Shown here in pieces: positions 37,389 to 44,988 of a DNA stretch of 44,988 nt. The notes below the pieces were generated by a model. It was not told the origin of the DNA, searched no databases, and saw only the letters and a list, made by a program, of their open reading frames with translations. Positions within the stretch are counted from its first letter, which is position 1. Each line of letters opens with the position of its first letter. Origin of the DNA: a virus; the IMG/VR virus record IMGVR_UViG_3300030328_001568, positions 1 through 44,988 of that record. One strand, 5' to 3'. The translations under genes were made by a program, and so were the position numbers.

Positions 37389-38168
37389 CTAAAACGGTGC
37401 TTCTTTACTTTCAGTAGAAGCAGCACTCTCGTCCTGATGTTTCACGACCACGTCACCTTTGGTAATGCTCTCAAAAAACTCTTTCGAGCGTTTGTACAAG
37501 CCACCATCGGTCACGGCTCCTTCGCGGCTCATCTCCCAATTATGCCACGAACCCTTACTGTTCTCTTCTTGAACAGTTTTAAGATGATATACTTGGCTAA
37601 AGCGAGGCGGCGTAAACGGACCGTTTTTCCCTTGCATTTGTACCGAGGACATCATGCTATTCCACTTACGGCTTTTTTTAAGCGCAGTGGACTTCATCGC
37701 AATCAACGCAGTTTCAGCAGAACCATCTTCATTGATGATGACAACAAAGTGTTGATGCGTTTCTTCAATATAAGAACCATCGCCGTTTACAACGTAGTCC
37801 TTATTATCGTCCTCACTGCGTTTAACAGGGGGACACTCTTGCTGCGTTTCAAACATTGCTAGGGGCGCACCACTCCCTGATCCTCTTGGTGCCCACTGAA
37901 TGAAACGCCTTTGGTAAGCACAAGGTATAACACGCACCCCATCCTTACCGCTATAAACCTGACCAGACACGGTATTGTAAAGATCACCGCGTCGTGCAGT
38001 GTCAAGTTCATCCAATAGCGGATCGAGACCAGACAAGATTTTGAGGAACGGCAGTGCCAGATCCTCTTGTGTTAAATCTCTAATCCCATCACCCGCATCC
38101 GCCTCAAACATAGACGGATCAAATTCAGCCATTTCTGACTTGTTTACTTTAGTTACAGCTTTACCCAT
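37389..38168 (-). CDS. Probable ssDNA-binding protein
   Basis: The protein is 259 residues from ATG 38168 (GGAG upstream). It has an N-terminal helix, a beta-rich core (VIPCAYQRRFIQWAPRG, HFVVIINEDGSAETALIAM) and an acidic tail ending in DESAASTESKEAPF. The acidic tail with terminal Phe resembles phage SSBs (T7 gp2.5, T4 gp32 in principle). It overlaps the gene above by 8 bases. The homology is not strong and SSB is a position-and-shape call. Confidence 0.6.
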   Translation of the reverse strand: MGKAVTKVNKSEMAEFDPSMFEADAGDGIRDLTQEDLALPFLKILSGLDPLLDELDTARRGDLYNTVSGQVYSGKDGVRVIPCAYQRRFIQWAPRGSGSGAPLAMFETQQECPPVKRSEDDNKDYVVNGDGSYIEETHQHFVVIINEDGSAETALIAMKSTALKKSRKWNSMMSSVQMQGKNGPFTPPRFSQVYHLKTVQEENSKGSWHNWEMSREGAVTDGGLYKRSKEFFESITKGDVVVKHQDESAASTESKEAPF

Positions 38169-38748
38169 TTTTTGCTCCTTTAATAACTGCACGTTGCCCT
38201 ACATAGGCACCAAATAAATCCATTGGAAATTCATCGCCCGCCTCAACTCTTTCGCGGACAAAAGCTCTAAGTGTTTGGGAATGAATAGTTGTGTTCTGTT
38301 GAGGAACATACCCCTCTTTCTCTGCAAGGGACTTAAAGGACCCCGCCATATCGTCTTCCCCCCGACCAAACGATACCGACACATCGTTCTTAATGATGTC
38401 GTCGTAACCGTGGTCCCTCAACCACTCATACGCAGCTTCTCGGTTTGCAACCAAGATAGATGCACCGTAAGTTGGTTTCACGTCGATGGTGGAACCGTCA
38501 TCCAAGGTAAACGAGGCAAGCCCCATCTCTGCCATTGATGCGGGTAATTCCTCATCTGTAAGACGCAGCAGTTCTTTCTTGGCATCTTTATGTTGCCGTT
38601 CTAGGTCTGCAACCTCTTGTTCTTTTGTTTTAATTATTCTTGCTAACTCGGCTACTGTTTTCAGTGCGCCTCCGTCAGTCTTTTCCAAATTAGAGGCAAA
38701 CTTTTCTTCAAAGTCTTTCTCCATTTCTTGTATCAGATTCTCTGACAT
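38161..38748 (-). CDS. Coiled-coil protein at head of replication operon
   Basis: This is a 195-residue protein. A coiled coil covers residues about 30-65 (ELARIIKTKEQEVADLERQH). A beta part with TLDDGSTIDVKPTYGASILV and a helical end follow. Small proteins like this occur beside SSB-like genes in several marine phages, function unknown. It is the first minus-strand gene from the 38.8 kb promoter pair. GGAG precedes its ATG. Confidence 0.65.
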   Translation of the reverse strand: MSENLIQEMEKDFEEKFASNLEKTDGGALKTVAELARIIKTKEQEVADLERQHKDAKKELLRLTDEELPASMAEMGLASFTLDDGSTIDVKPTYGASILVANREAAYEWLRDHGYDDIIKNDVSVSFGRGEDDMAGSFKSLAEKEGYVPQQNTTIHSQTLRAFVRERVEAGDEFPMDLFGAYVGQRAVIKGAKNG

Positions 38749-38781
38749 ATAGTCTCCTTCGTGGTTCGTGGTTCGTTGTTA

Positions 38782-38800
38782 AAGACCTTTTTGGGGTCTT
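38782..38800 (-). promoter_or_regulatory. Leader stem-loop of the replication operon
   Basis: On the minus strand AAGACC (38800-38795) pairs perfectly with GGTCTT (38787-38782) around a 7-base loop. The predicted transcript from the -38811/38839 promoter starts about 4 bases upstream, so the hairpin lies at the very 5' end of the mRNA. TTTAAC follows, not a strong U-tract. Confidence 0.6.
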
Positions 38801-38826
38801 GACATATTTTCATATACTCTTATAAA
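38799..38826 (+). promoter_or_regulatory. Promoter for the SNF2 helicase gene
   Basis: TTGACA (38799-38804), 16 bases, TATAAA (38821-38826); predicted start near 38833, 17 bases before the ATG at 38850. AAGAGG at 38838-38843 is the ribosome site. It is the only plus-strand promoter that faces a gene. Confidence 0.7.
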
Positions 38827-38839
38827 TTCCTATAGTCAA
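38811..38839 (-). promoter_or_regulatory. Opposed promoter for the replication operon
   Basis: On the minus strand TTGACT (38839-38834), 17 bases, TATATG (38816-38811). It almost completely overlaps the plus-strand promoter, so both are read from the same about 40 bases. The ends TCTTGAC and GTCAAGA are inverted copies. The predicted start near 38804 precedes the leader hairpin. Confidence 0.65.
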
Positions 38840-38849
38840 GAGGTAGAGC

Positions 38850-40298
38850 ATGAAGAAATACGAATTTAAAACAAAACCATTCGATCACCAGTTAACCACG
38901 CTACAGGAATCTTGGGATAAGGAGTACTATGCACTCTTTATGGAGATGGGTACAGGAAAATCAAAAGTCGTTGTAGATAATATTGGAGTTTTGTTTGAAG
39001 AGGGTGAAATAGACGCCGCTCTGATCGTTGCCCCAAAGGGTGTGTATGATAACTGGGTACAAGGAGAGATACCCGTACACTTCCCGGATCATATAAATAA
39101 AAGGGTCTTGCGTTGGGAGCCAAAAACAACCAAGAGTTACCTTGCAGAATTGGAAGAGCATATAATGGAGCCGTTCAACGGGATTAAGTTCTTTGTTATG
39201 AACGTAGAAGCTTTTTCGACGCCTCGCGGAGCACAAACCGCGGGGCGATTTTTAGTTCAGAACCCTGATAATCTGATGGCGGTGGACGAAAGCACGACCA
39301 TCAAAAACCGCAAGGCTTCGCGGACCAAGAACCTCATGGTCTTGCACAAGTACGCCAAGTATCGGCGCATCCTTACAGGATCGCCAATCACCAAAAGCCC
39401 TATGGATTTATTTAGTCAGTGTAACTTTCTGGCAGAAAAGGCTCTGGGTTTTAACAGTTACTTTGCTTTTCAGAACCGCTACGCAATGGTGCAGAAGCGT
39501 GTCATGGGGGCTAAAAGCTTTCAGGAGATAACAGGCTACCGCAGGCTTGATGAGCTATCAGAAAAGCTCGACGTTTTTTCTAAACGTATTTTAAAAGAGG
39601 AATGTTTGGATTTACCTCAGAAGATATACATGAAGCGGTTTGTCCCGCTTTCGGAGGAACAAAGCAAAGTATACGAGCAGATGCGTAAGCTTGCTTTGGC
39701 TGAACTGGATAACGGAGAGCTTGCTACAACTGCAAGCGTTCTGACGCAGATTATGAGATTACAACAGATCTGCTGCGGGCATTTTACTCCTGACGTTGGA
39801 GAGATACGCACATTAAAGAACAACCGTCTGAATGAACTCTTGGACATTACAGACGAGCTACAGGGAAAAGCAATCATTTGGGCATCGTATACCCACGATA
39901 TTCAACAGATAGCTTCGGCCCTGCGCCACCGCTTTGGCGTCGAGGCGGTGGCACTTTATTACGGTGAGACACCACAAGATCAACGGCAAGATATTGTTGA
40001 CACGTTTCAAGACAAGGATAGCCCCTTGCGCTTCTTTGTGGGTCAACCCAAGACAGGAGGATATGGCATCACCCTGACAGAAGCAACCACAGTTATATAC
40101 TTCAGTAACAGTTATGACTTGGAGATTCGGTTACAGTCCGAGGACCGTGCGCATCGGATTGGGCAACACCACCCTGTGACTTATATTGATCTGGTATCGC
40201 CTAAGACAATAGACGAGAAGATACTTCAGGCGTTGCGTAGTAAGATTAATTTAGCGGAGAAGGTCTTGGGCGAGGACGCAAGGCAGTGGTTAACGTAG
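38850..40298 (+). CDS. SNF2-type DNA/RNA helicase
   Basis: This is a 482-residue protein, the only plus-strand gene. SF2 motifs: MEMGTGKS (31-38), ALIVAPKGVYDNWVQ (57-71), a DEST box LMAVDEST (142-149) in place of DEAH, LTGSPITKSP (175-184), IIWASYTHDI (342-351), and QSEDRAHRIGQ (429-439). Snf2/RAD54-type translocases move on duplex DNA. Phage copies are known in marine phages near PolA. It overlaps the neighbouring minus-strand gene by 53 bases at the 3' ends. Chromatin-style cofactors are absent. Confidence 0.9.
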   Translation: MKKYEFKTKPFDHQLTTLQESWDKEYYALFMEMGTGKSKVVVDNIGVLFEEGEIDAALIVAPKGVYDNWVQGEIPVHFPDHINKRVLRWEPKTTKSYLAELEEHIMEPFNGIKFFVMNVEAFSTPRGAQTAGRFLVQNPDNLMAVDESTTIKNRKASRTKNLMVLHKYAKYRRILTGSPITKSPMDLFSQCNFLAEKALGFNSYFAFQNRYAMVQKRVMGAKSFQEITGYRRLDELSEKLDVFSKRILKEECLDLPQKIYMKRFVPLSEEQSKVYEQMRKLALAELDNGELATTASVLTQIMRLQQICCGHFTPDVGEIRTLKNNRLNELLDITDELQGKAIIWASYTHDIQQIASALRHRFGVEAVALYYGETPQDQRQDIVDTFQDKDSPLRFFVGQPKTGGYGITLTEATTVIYFSNSYDLEIRLQSEDRAHRIGQHHPVTYIDLVSPKTIDEKILQALRSKINLAEKVLGEDARQWLT

Positions 40299-43200
40299 CG
40301 ATACCCTCTGGCTCCTGATACATCTTTTTCGGTTGTCCTTTTATGACCCCAGGAACCGCAGGCTGTATCGTTTCGATACCCTCTACAGCCCGTTGCTGCG
40401 GAGCAACGCTTGAAAAGAAGGTAGGAGGTACATCTGGTCTTGCGGGAGGCGCAGCATACATTCTGTTTTCCACAGGAGGGGCGGGATAATCTTGCATTAA
40501 AGATACGGCTGTTTCAGGAGATTGCTTAAACATTTCCATTTGATTCATGTCTTTTGGATTAAACCCTTGAAGGGCCGCAGTCACTTTTATAGGATATTGC
40601 ACAGCTTCGTCAGTCAATATATTAAAGTTTCTTCCTGACGCAATAAATCTATCAACATTGGTTTTACCCGCATTATAGGCGCGTAAAGCATCATCAACTT
40701 CAGTATATTGATTTAACATTGCGTCAAGATATTGATTACCAAGTTCGACATTTACATCAGGTAAAAACAACAGACGTTTCAAAGTTTCGTCAGAGGTATC
40801 GTTAAAACCGTAACCCAATCTCTCTGCTATTTCAAAAGCGTTCTCTACTCCATAACCGGGATCGCGGGCCGTGGGCAGCATGATTTGCATTAAGCCAATT
40901 GCTCCGTCGGGACTTACTGCGTTTGGATCTCCACCGCTTTCCGTCATCATCACTGCGTTTCGTAGTCCTTCGATTTCTACTTTATCTCGCGCAGTGGCTG
41001 CTCCGCCTTGAGAAAACTCCTTGCTGAAATTAAACTCAATATTTGGTTTTCCCCGGTTAGAGTCGCTGTATCTAATTATACCGTTTTTACCAACGCGGAT
41101 TGTAGCAGAACCTTCATTAACAGTTTCTCTTCCAGAACCTTCCGTTCTATTTAAATCTATTCCAAACTTACCCAAATCCATGCCAAGGTTAAAACGTTTT
41201 AAAAGACCGTCTCTGGTTTCTACAAGCTCGCCTTCTGGCAAAGAAAAATTAGTGTCGGTGCGAGACTTCTCTATTTCAAAAGCACCACGAACCTTATCCT
41301 CACTTTGGGGGTTTAAGAACAACTCACCCTCTAACGCAAACCCTATTTGCTTGCCCTCTTCGTCTATTACCACGTCACCCATGTTTCGAGAACGGTTTTG
41401 AGTAGAGTAATCAAAGGAAGGAGTTAATGAGCCAAGGCCCCCCTCATATGTTTTTCTAATTTCACTATCAAACATTCCACCGTCATCTGTTTGAGTGTAT
41501 GACATACGTCCATCAACGGGAAGATCTAGAGGTCTTAAATTAACGTTGACTTCACCACCATTTGTAAACTGTTGATAAGCGCCAATGCCCCGTGGGCCGC
41601 GGAACATGTCCCGGGCTACGTTGTTTAAAGACGCAATGCCCTCAACAGGACCGCCCATAGCCTTTTTATCGGTTCTTCTAAAAAACCCCTCTCTCATAGG
41701 AGGAAAATTAAATGAATCCCGCAAAGGTTCATCCGACCTGTCAAATTCCGGCGTATCTGGTTTTGCGGCAAAATTGTAATTAGAAGTGGGACGATCAAAT
41801 TCATCAAATCGCCCTTGTTTAGAAGAAGCCTTTGGTCTTATAACTCTATTTTTAAAATCCAGTTCAGAATATGACAAATAACCTTTGGGATTAGATTTTA
41901 AACCCTTAGTATTAATTAAAGCAGGAGATTGAAAATCAGTTAATGGAAGATTATTTTCAAACAATTTAATAACTATTGGAATTTCAGGTAAATCCATTTG
42001 TAAGGCAGCATGAAGTCGATGGTGGCCTTCATTCAATAAAACCTCGCCAGTTTCTTTACTAACACCAATTATAACAGGTTCTTTGATGCCATCGTTATGA
42101 ATGCTTTCCCTAAGTGTTTCCTGCCCAGATTCAGCAAATTCTCTAATGTCTGTGGACATAGGGTCGTAAAAATCTTCGCCCGCTCTTTGATAGGTACTTA
42201 CATTGTATTTTATACTATTTCCACGCGGAATTAAATCACTTATTTCCTGAGTGCTAACATATTCAACTTTTGGATTATCAAAAGCTCGTCTCGGGGAACT
42301 AATGTTATTTTTCTCTGCATATCGAATAACATTTTTATTTATTTCATTAGCACTTTCTTTTGCTATCTTACCGTCCTCTATTATATCTTCGATATTTTTA
42401 TCATTTATTTTTTTTGCGTTTGTTTTTAAGAAATCTTCTGCAAAATCAGCTTTGCGAACCATCTGCATGGATGGATTCTGCATGGATGGATATGGCATTG
42501 AAATAGGGCCAAGATTTATTTCCTGATAGTCTTCTAAAAACAATCTTGCATATGGATACTTATCAATACCATTTTTGTCTTTTTGCAAATGTAGTTTTCT
42601 TGTTTTTATCTCATCAGCAATAACGTCAGACATATCATTTTCAAGATTTAAATTTTTTACGACGTCGTAGATATCTACGTTATCTTCATAAACATTTTCT
42701 AATACAAACTCTAAATCATCATCCGGTGCATTCTTTATTAAAACCGGATCATCATTAAGCATTTCAAAAACTTCATTATATTCGTCTTTAAGTATTTGTT
42801 CATTAACATCTTGATCCCTGCTTGCCTGAACATACTGTTCATCTAATTCTTTCGTAAGTGCCGGCGTCTCATTTGGATTGTCTCTGAAATCAATGTCATC
42901 TTTTAACGCTTGAAGATCCGAAATTTGTCTTTTTAACTCACGTATATTTGCAGCCGCAGAAGTAAAAATACTGGTGCGAGGGGCCCCCGGGCCGCGTTTC
43001 GCTACCTGTGTGGCAACATCAGTAATAACATCTGGCGCTAATGCCGCTACGGGGAGGGTGGCTGCCGCTCCGGCAAGAAAGTTCCGGCGGCTTGGGTCTT
43101 GTACAACATCCTTAACAACCTCGTCCGCCGCCTGCGGACCACTAAAACCCGTAAAAATTTCAGGAATAGCTTGCGCCGCCTTTTGGCCCCCGAATCTTGC

Positions 43201-43413
43201 AAACAAAGGCGTCAAACCATAGGCCGCAGTGCCAACTAAAGATTCAATACCCCTACCAATTCTCTCCCGCATTGGAAGATTGTCAGGATTAGCAATCGCA
43301 TCAACCGACCCATCTCCTAGACGGTAAAGATCCACAGGAACATTTAATAAAGTAAGCGCACGATTGACGTTATCAAAACCAGGTAGGTTTATATAGCGGT
43401 CATACTCAGCCAT
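40246..43413 (-). CDS. Large virion protein with ParB-like and lytic transglycosylase domains
   Basis: This is a 1055-residue protein. Residues 108-115 hold a twin-Arg motif SRRNFLAG followed by a hydrophobic AAATLPVAALA, but internal rather than N-terminal. Residues about 405-485 form a ParB-like fold with LRESIHNDGIKEPVIIG and NEGHHRLHAA. A beta-rich segment (620-800) follows. An SLT-type transglycosylase domain (about 813-925) has MTESGGDP (E825 catalytic), GLMQIM and LRAYNAGKTN. A Pro-rich tail ends it. It likely cuts murein when DNA enters the cell. The protein's C-terminal coding end overlaps the SNF2 gene by 53 bases. Confidence 0.8.
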   Translation of the reverse strand: MAEYDRYINLPGFDNVNRALTLLNVPVDLYRLGDGSVDAIANPDNLPMRERIGRGIESLVGTAAYGLTPLFARFGGQKAAQAIPEIFTGFSGPQAADEVVKDVVQDPSRRNFLAGAAATLPVAALAPDVITDVATQVAKRGPGAPRTSIFTSAAANIRELKRQISDLQALKDDIDFRDNPNETPALTKELDEQYVQASRDQDVNEQILKDEYNEVFEMLNDDPVLIKNAPDDDLEFVLENVYEDNVDIYDVVKNLNLENDMSDVIADEIKTRKLHLQKDKNGIDKYPYARLFLEDYQEINLGPISMPYPSMQNPSMQMVRKADFAEDFLKTNAKKINDKNIEDIIEDGKIAKESANEINKNVIRYAEKNNISSPRRAFDNPKVEYVSTQEISDLIPRGNSIKYNVSTYQRAGEDFYDPMSTDIREFAESGQETLRESIHNDGIKEPVIIGVSKETGEVLLNEGHHRLHAALQMDLPEIPIVIKLFENNLPLTDFQSPALINTKGLKSNPKGYLSYSELDFKNRVIRPKASSKQGRFDEFDRPTSNYNFAAKPDTPEFDRSDEPLRDSFNFPPMREGFFRRTDKKAMGGPVEGIASLNNVARDMFRGPRGIGAYQQFTNGGEVNVNLRPLDLPVDGRMSYTQTDDGGMFDSEIRKTYEGGLGSLTPSFDYSTQNRSRNMGDVVIDEEGKQIGFALEGELFLNPQSEDKVRGAFEIEKSRTDTNFSLPEGELVETRDGLLKRFNLGMDLGKFGIDLNRTEGSGRETVNEGSATIRVGKNGIIRYSDSNRGKPNIEFNFSKEFSQGGAATARDKVEIEGLRNAVMMTESGGDPNAVSPDGAIGLMQIMLPTARDPGYGVENAFEIAERLGYGFNDTSDETLKRLLFLPDVNVELGNQYLDAMLNQYTEVDDALRAYNAGKTNVDRFIASGRNFNILTDEAVQYPIKVTAALQGFNPKDMNQMEMFKQSPETAVSLMQDYPAPPVENRMYAAPPARPDVPPTFFSSVAPQQRAVEGIETIQPAVPGVIKGQPKKMYQEPEGIATLTTALRPRPRPSPLN

Positions 43414-43416
43414 TTT

Positions 43417-44988
43417 CTATCCTAACGGCGGTAGCACAAGGGAGTTGACCACGGGATTGTAAGTTCCGGGCGTGTATGCGGTAAAGGCGTAAGGATTAGT
43501 CGCAGCGGTGTTGGTGCTTGGTAATCCCGCTATGCCTGCGGTAGAGGTGGTCGTAGATGGAACCAGTGCAGAGTATGTTTGCATTCCTGTATTTTGCGCC
43601 GCACTTCCTGTAATTGGTTGACCTGAAGAATACTGTGCAGCCTCCGCTGCTACGGGCTGTTGCGCCGCCGCATTTTGTTGATCTAACGCATCTTGATCTA
43701 TGATGTTTAAAGCAGATTGACCGAAATACCCCGGAGTTGTTTGATACAAGAACCCCTGACCAAAATCTAAGGCACCTGTTGTTGTTGAGGGTAAGTTAGA
43801 TTGAATATTAGAGAGATATCCAAAAGGATCTTCTGGGCTATTGTAAAGAATGTTTCTGTTATAAACCGCATTACCCGCACTATCGGTCCCAAATAAAGGA
43901 AATTGATCTCCATAATACTGATTATATTTATCTTGGGCTTCTTGAGAGTATTGGACATTTACTCCCGCAGATTGTTGATAATCAGGAGTATAGGTAAAGT
44001 TTTGAGAATAATAATCTTGTATACTTGGTAATAATTCAGAAACATCTTCTGCACCATAACCAAATCTCGCTAAGTTTGAAGCAAAATTAGGGGCACTTAA
44101 AGGTCCTAATTGTGTCAATTGAACTCCATCTGGCGTCTTTATACCAATTCCTACATTACCCACTCCATATTGATCGTATTGAGAATTAGGTGTTGTATAA
44201 GCATATAATTGATCTGTTTCACCAATAACATTATCGACGGCATCAAACATTTGTCCTGTACCAATTGTCTGACCCGCGCCGTATAATCCCGGTGTCATGT
44301 AAAGTGCCGCGGTTGCAGCCGATGCCGCCTCTAAAGGATTGTCAGAAGCCATAATCTTTGACCAATCCCGAAGATCATAATTACCCACATTATTTTGTAT
44401 TAAAGCCTGTGCTAACCCTTCATCCGCACCTGTTATTGACATAAATTCAGAAACAGTAGGTTTAATGGTATATCCCTGACTCAACTGCTGACGTATTTGA
44501 ACATCTTGTAGCTGCGCGGGGGTATATTGACCTTGTACATCCGCAACCCTACTTAAATAATCGGATTGCGCATTTAATTGGTCGTCATTTAAAACGAAAG
44601 GCGTTGTGGTATCAGCAGTAGTGTCTGCCACGGCGGTTGTAGTGGCTGTACTTGAACTACCGCTGTCTCCACCAGTTTGCTGAGAATTATCGTAAGATAA
44701 TCCAGAAGCTTGTATTTGGTCACTTGCTGAGTTGATAGCGTCAAAAGTATTCTGTGCAATTAGACTCCCCTGATTTGGAAGGTCCTCATACAAGCCAGAA
44801 ATATAATTATTTGCCGCATCTGAACCTTGCGTTCTTGCAATGCTATTAGCTGTAGCTGTATAATATCCCGGCGTTTTATCTTTTATTCCAACACCCATTA
44901 AAATACTGTCAACAAAACCCGGTTTATCTGTATTGGTAGCAGACTCAATTACCCTATCATCGGACGTTTTATCAGAACCCCCTGTAAA
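43417..44988 (-). CDS. Large Gln/Ser/Thr-rich virion protein, N-terminus beyond the right edge
   Basis: The frame stays open to the window edge (523 or more residues), so the ATG at 44898 is probably internal: the upstream part FTGGSDKTSDDRV and PGFVDSILMGVG is continuous and no ribosome site precedes that ATG. The protein is low-complexity with Gln/Tyr/Asn/Ser stretches, a Ser/Thr-rich segment (SGSSSTATTTAVADTTADTT), and no membrane segment. It ends 3 bases from the next gene. Probably an internal or ejection virion protein by location. No domain is recognised. Confidence 0.65.
   Translation of the reverse strand, partial: FTGGSDKTSDDRVIESATNTDKPGFVDSILMGVGIKDKTPGYYTATANSIARTQGSDAANNYISGLYEDLPNQGSLIAQNTFDAINSASDQIQASGLSYDNSQQTGGDSGSSSTATTTAVADTTADTTTPFVLNDDQLNAQSDYLSRVADVQGQYTPAQLQDVQIRQQLSQGYTIKPTVSEFMSITGADEGLAQALIQNNVGNYDLRDWSKIMASDNPLEAASAATAALYMTPGLYGAGQTIGTGQMFDAVDNVIGETDQLYAYTTPNSQYDQYGVGNVGIGIKTPDGVQLTQLGPLSAPNFASNLARFGYGAEDVSELLPSIQDYYSQNFTYTPDYQQSAGVNVQYSQEAQDKYNQYYGDQFPLFGTDSAGNAVYNRNILYNSPEDPFGYLSNIQSNLPSTTTGALDFGQGFLYQTTPGYFGQSALNIIDQDALDQQNAAAQQPVAAEAAQYSSGQPITGSAAQNTGMQTYSALVPSTTTSTAGIAGLPSTNTAATNPYAFTAYTPGTYNPVVNSLVLPPLG

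Noticed and set aside
20553-41600. Frequent CCGCGG, CGCGGACC and CGTGGTTCGTGG words scattered in genes and terminators
   Set aside because: Noticeable by eye, but many lie in coding DNA and fit codon use or terminator stems; without a count against a shuffled model I cannot claim enrichment.
1-44988. CRISPR array, integrase, or transposon
   Set aside because: No regularly spaced repeats of 25-40 bases, no recombinase signature and no insertion-sequence ends were seen.
1-44988. Circular join of the two window ends
   Set aside because: Joining the left-edge fibre frame to the right edge puts it out of frame and meets an early stop, so the window is not a closed circle at these ends.

Overview
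The window is a 45 kb piece of a tailed double-stranded DNA phage genome. The closest gene-for-gene resemblance I recall is to uncultured marine phages (such as the Mediterranean 'uvMED' fosmid phages) thought to infect alphaproteobacteria; that placement is from memory of family content, not a search. There is no integrase, lysogeny module, tRNA or host gene, so a lytic life style is likely. A P22 gp4-like adaptor, a large portal, a transglycosylase-bearing virion protein and the absence of recognisable sheath or tape-measure genes suggest a podovirus-like particle. Both ends are cut: a tail-fibre paralogue runs off the left edge and a virion protein runs off the right edge.

Layout (79 of 80 called genes are on the minus strand, so genes are transcribed from right to left). 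44988-40246: two large virion proteins, one with ParB-like and lytic transglycosylase domains. 38850-40298: the only plus-strand gene, an SNF2-type helicase. 38748-31261: replication and DNA modification (coiled-coil protein, SSB-like protein, Mom-like modification enzyme, AEP-type primase, HTH protein, UvrD-like helicase, zinc ribbon, DUF6378-like protein, family A DNA polymerase). 31145-27168: small early genes led by a ribbon-helix-helix regulator. 26829-21743: terminase small subunit, a VRR-NUC-like nuclease and many tiny ORFs, several set in repeated promoter/stem-loop cassettes. 21337-17450: terminase large subunit and portal. 17448-14738: small membrane proteins, holins and a GH19 endolysin. 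14675-10186: GroES-like co-chaperonin, scaffold, major capsid protein and small virion proteins. 10101-4485: neck adaptors and small structural proteins. 4473-1: tail-fibre-like beta-propeller proteins.

The genes are packed with ATGA, TAATG or 8-nt overlaps. Many were too short to be found by a 60-residue cut-off, and I give them individually. At least 13 sigma70-like promoters are visible. Four of them (22.6, 23.6, 24.6 and 25.1 kb) form a repeated promoter-hairpin-U-tract-Shine-Dalgarno cassette between genes, in which the predicted transcription start lies inside an arm of the hairpin. Most early promoters share a CSCATA word in the -35/-10 spacer, and the phage encodes an Arc-like ribbon-helix-helix protein that could read it. 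GTAAC boxes flank the terminase small-subunit promoter and recur upstream of two others. These control elements, the paired seven-bladed propellers, the GroES and Mom homologues and the Leu-type PolA are the parts most worth follow-up.
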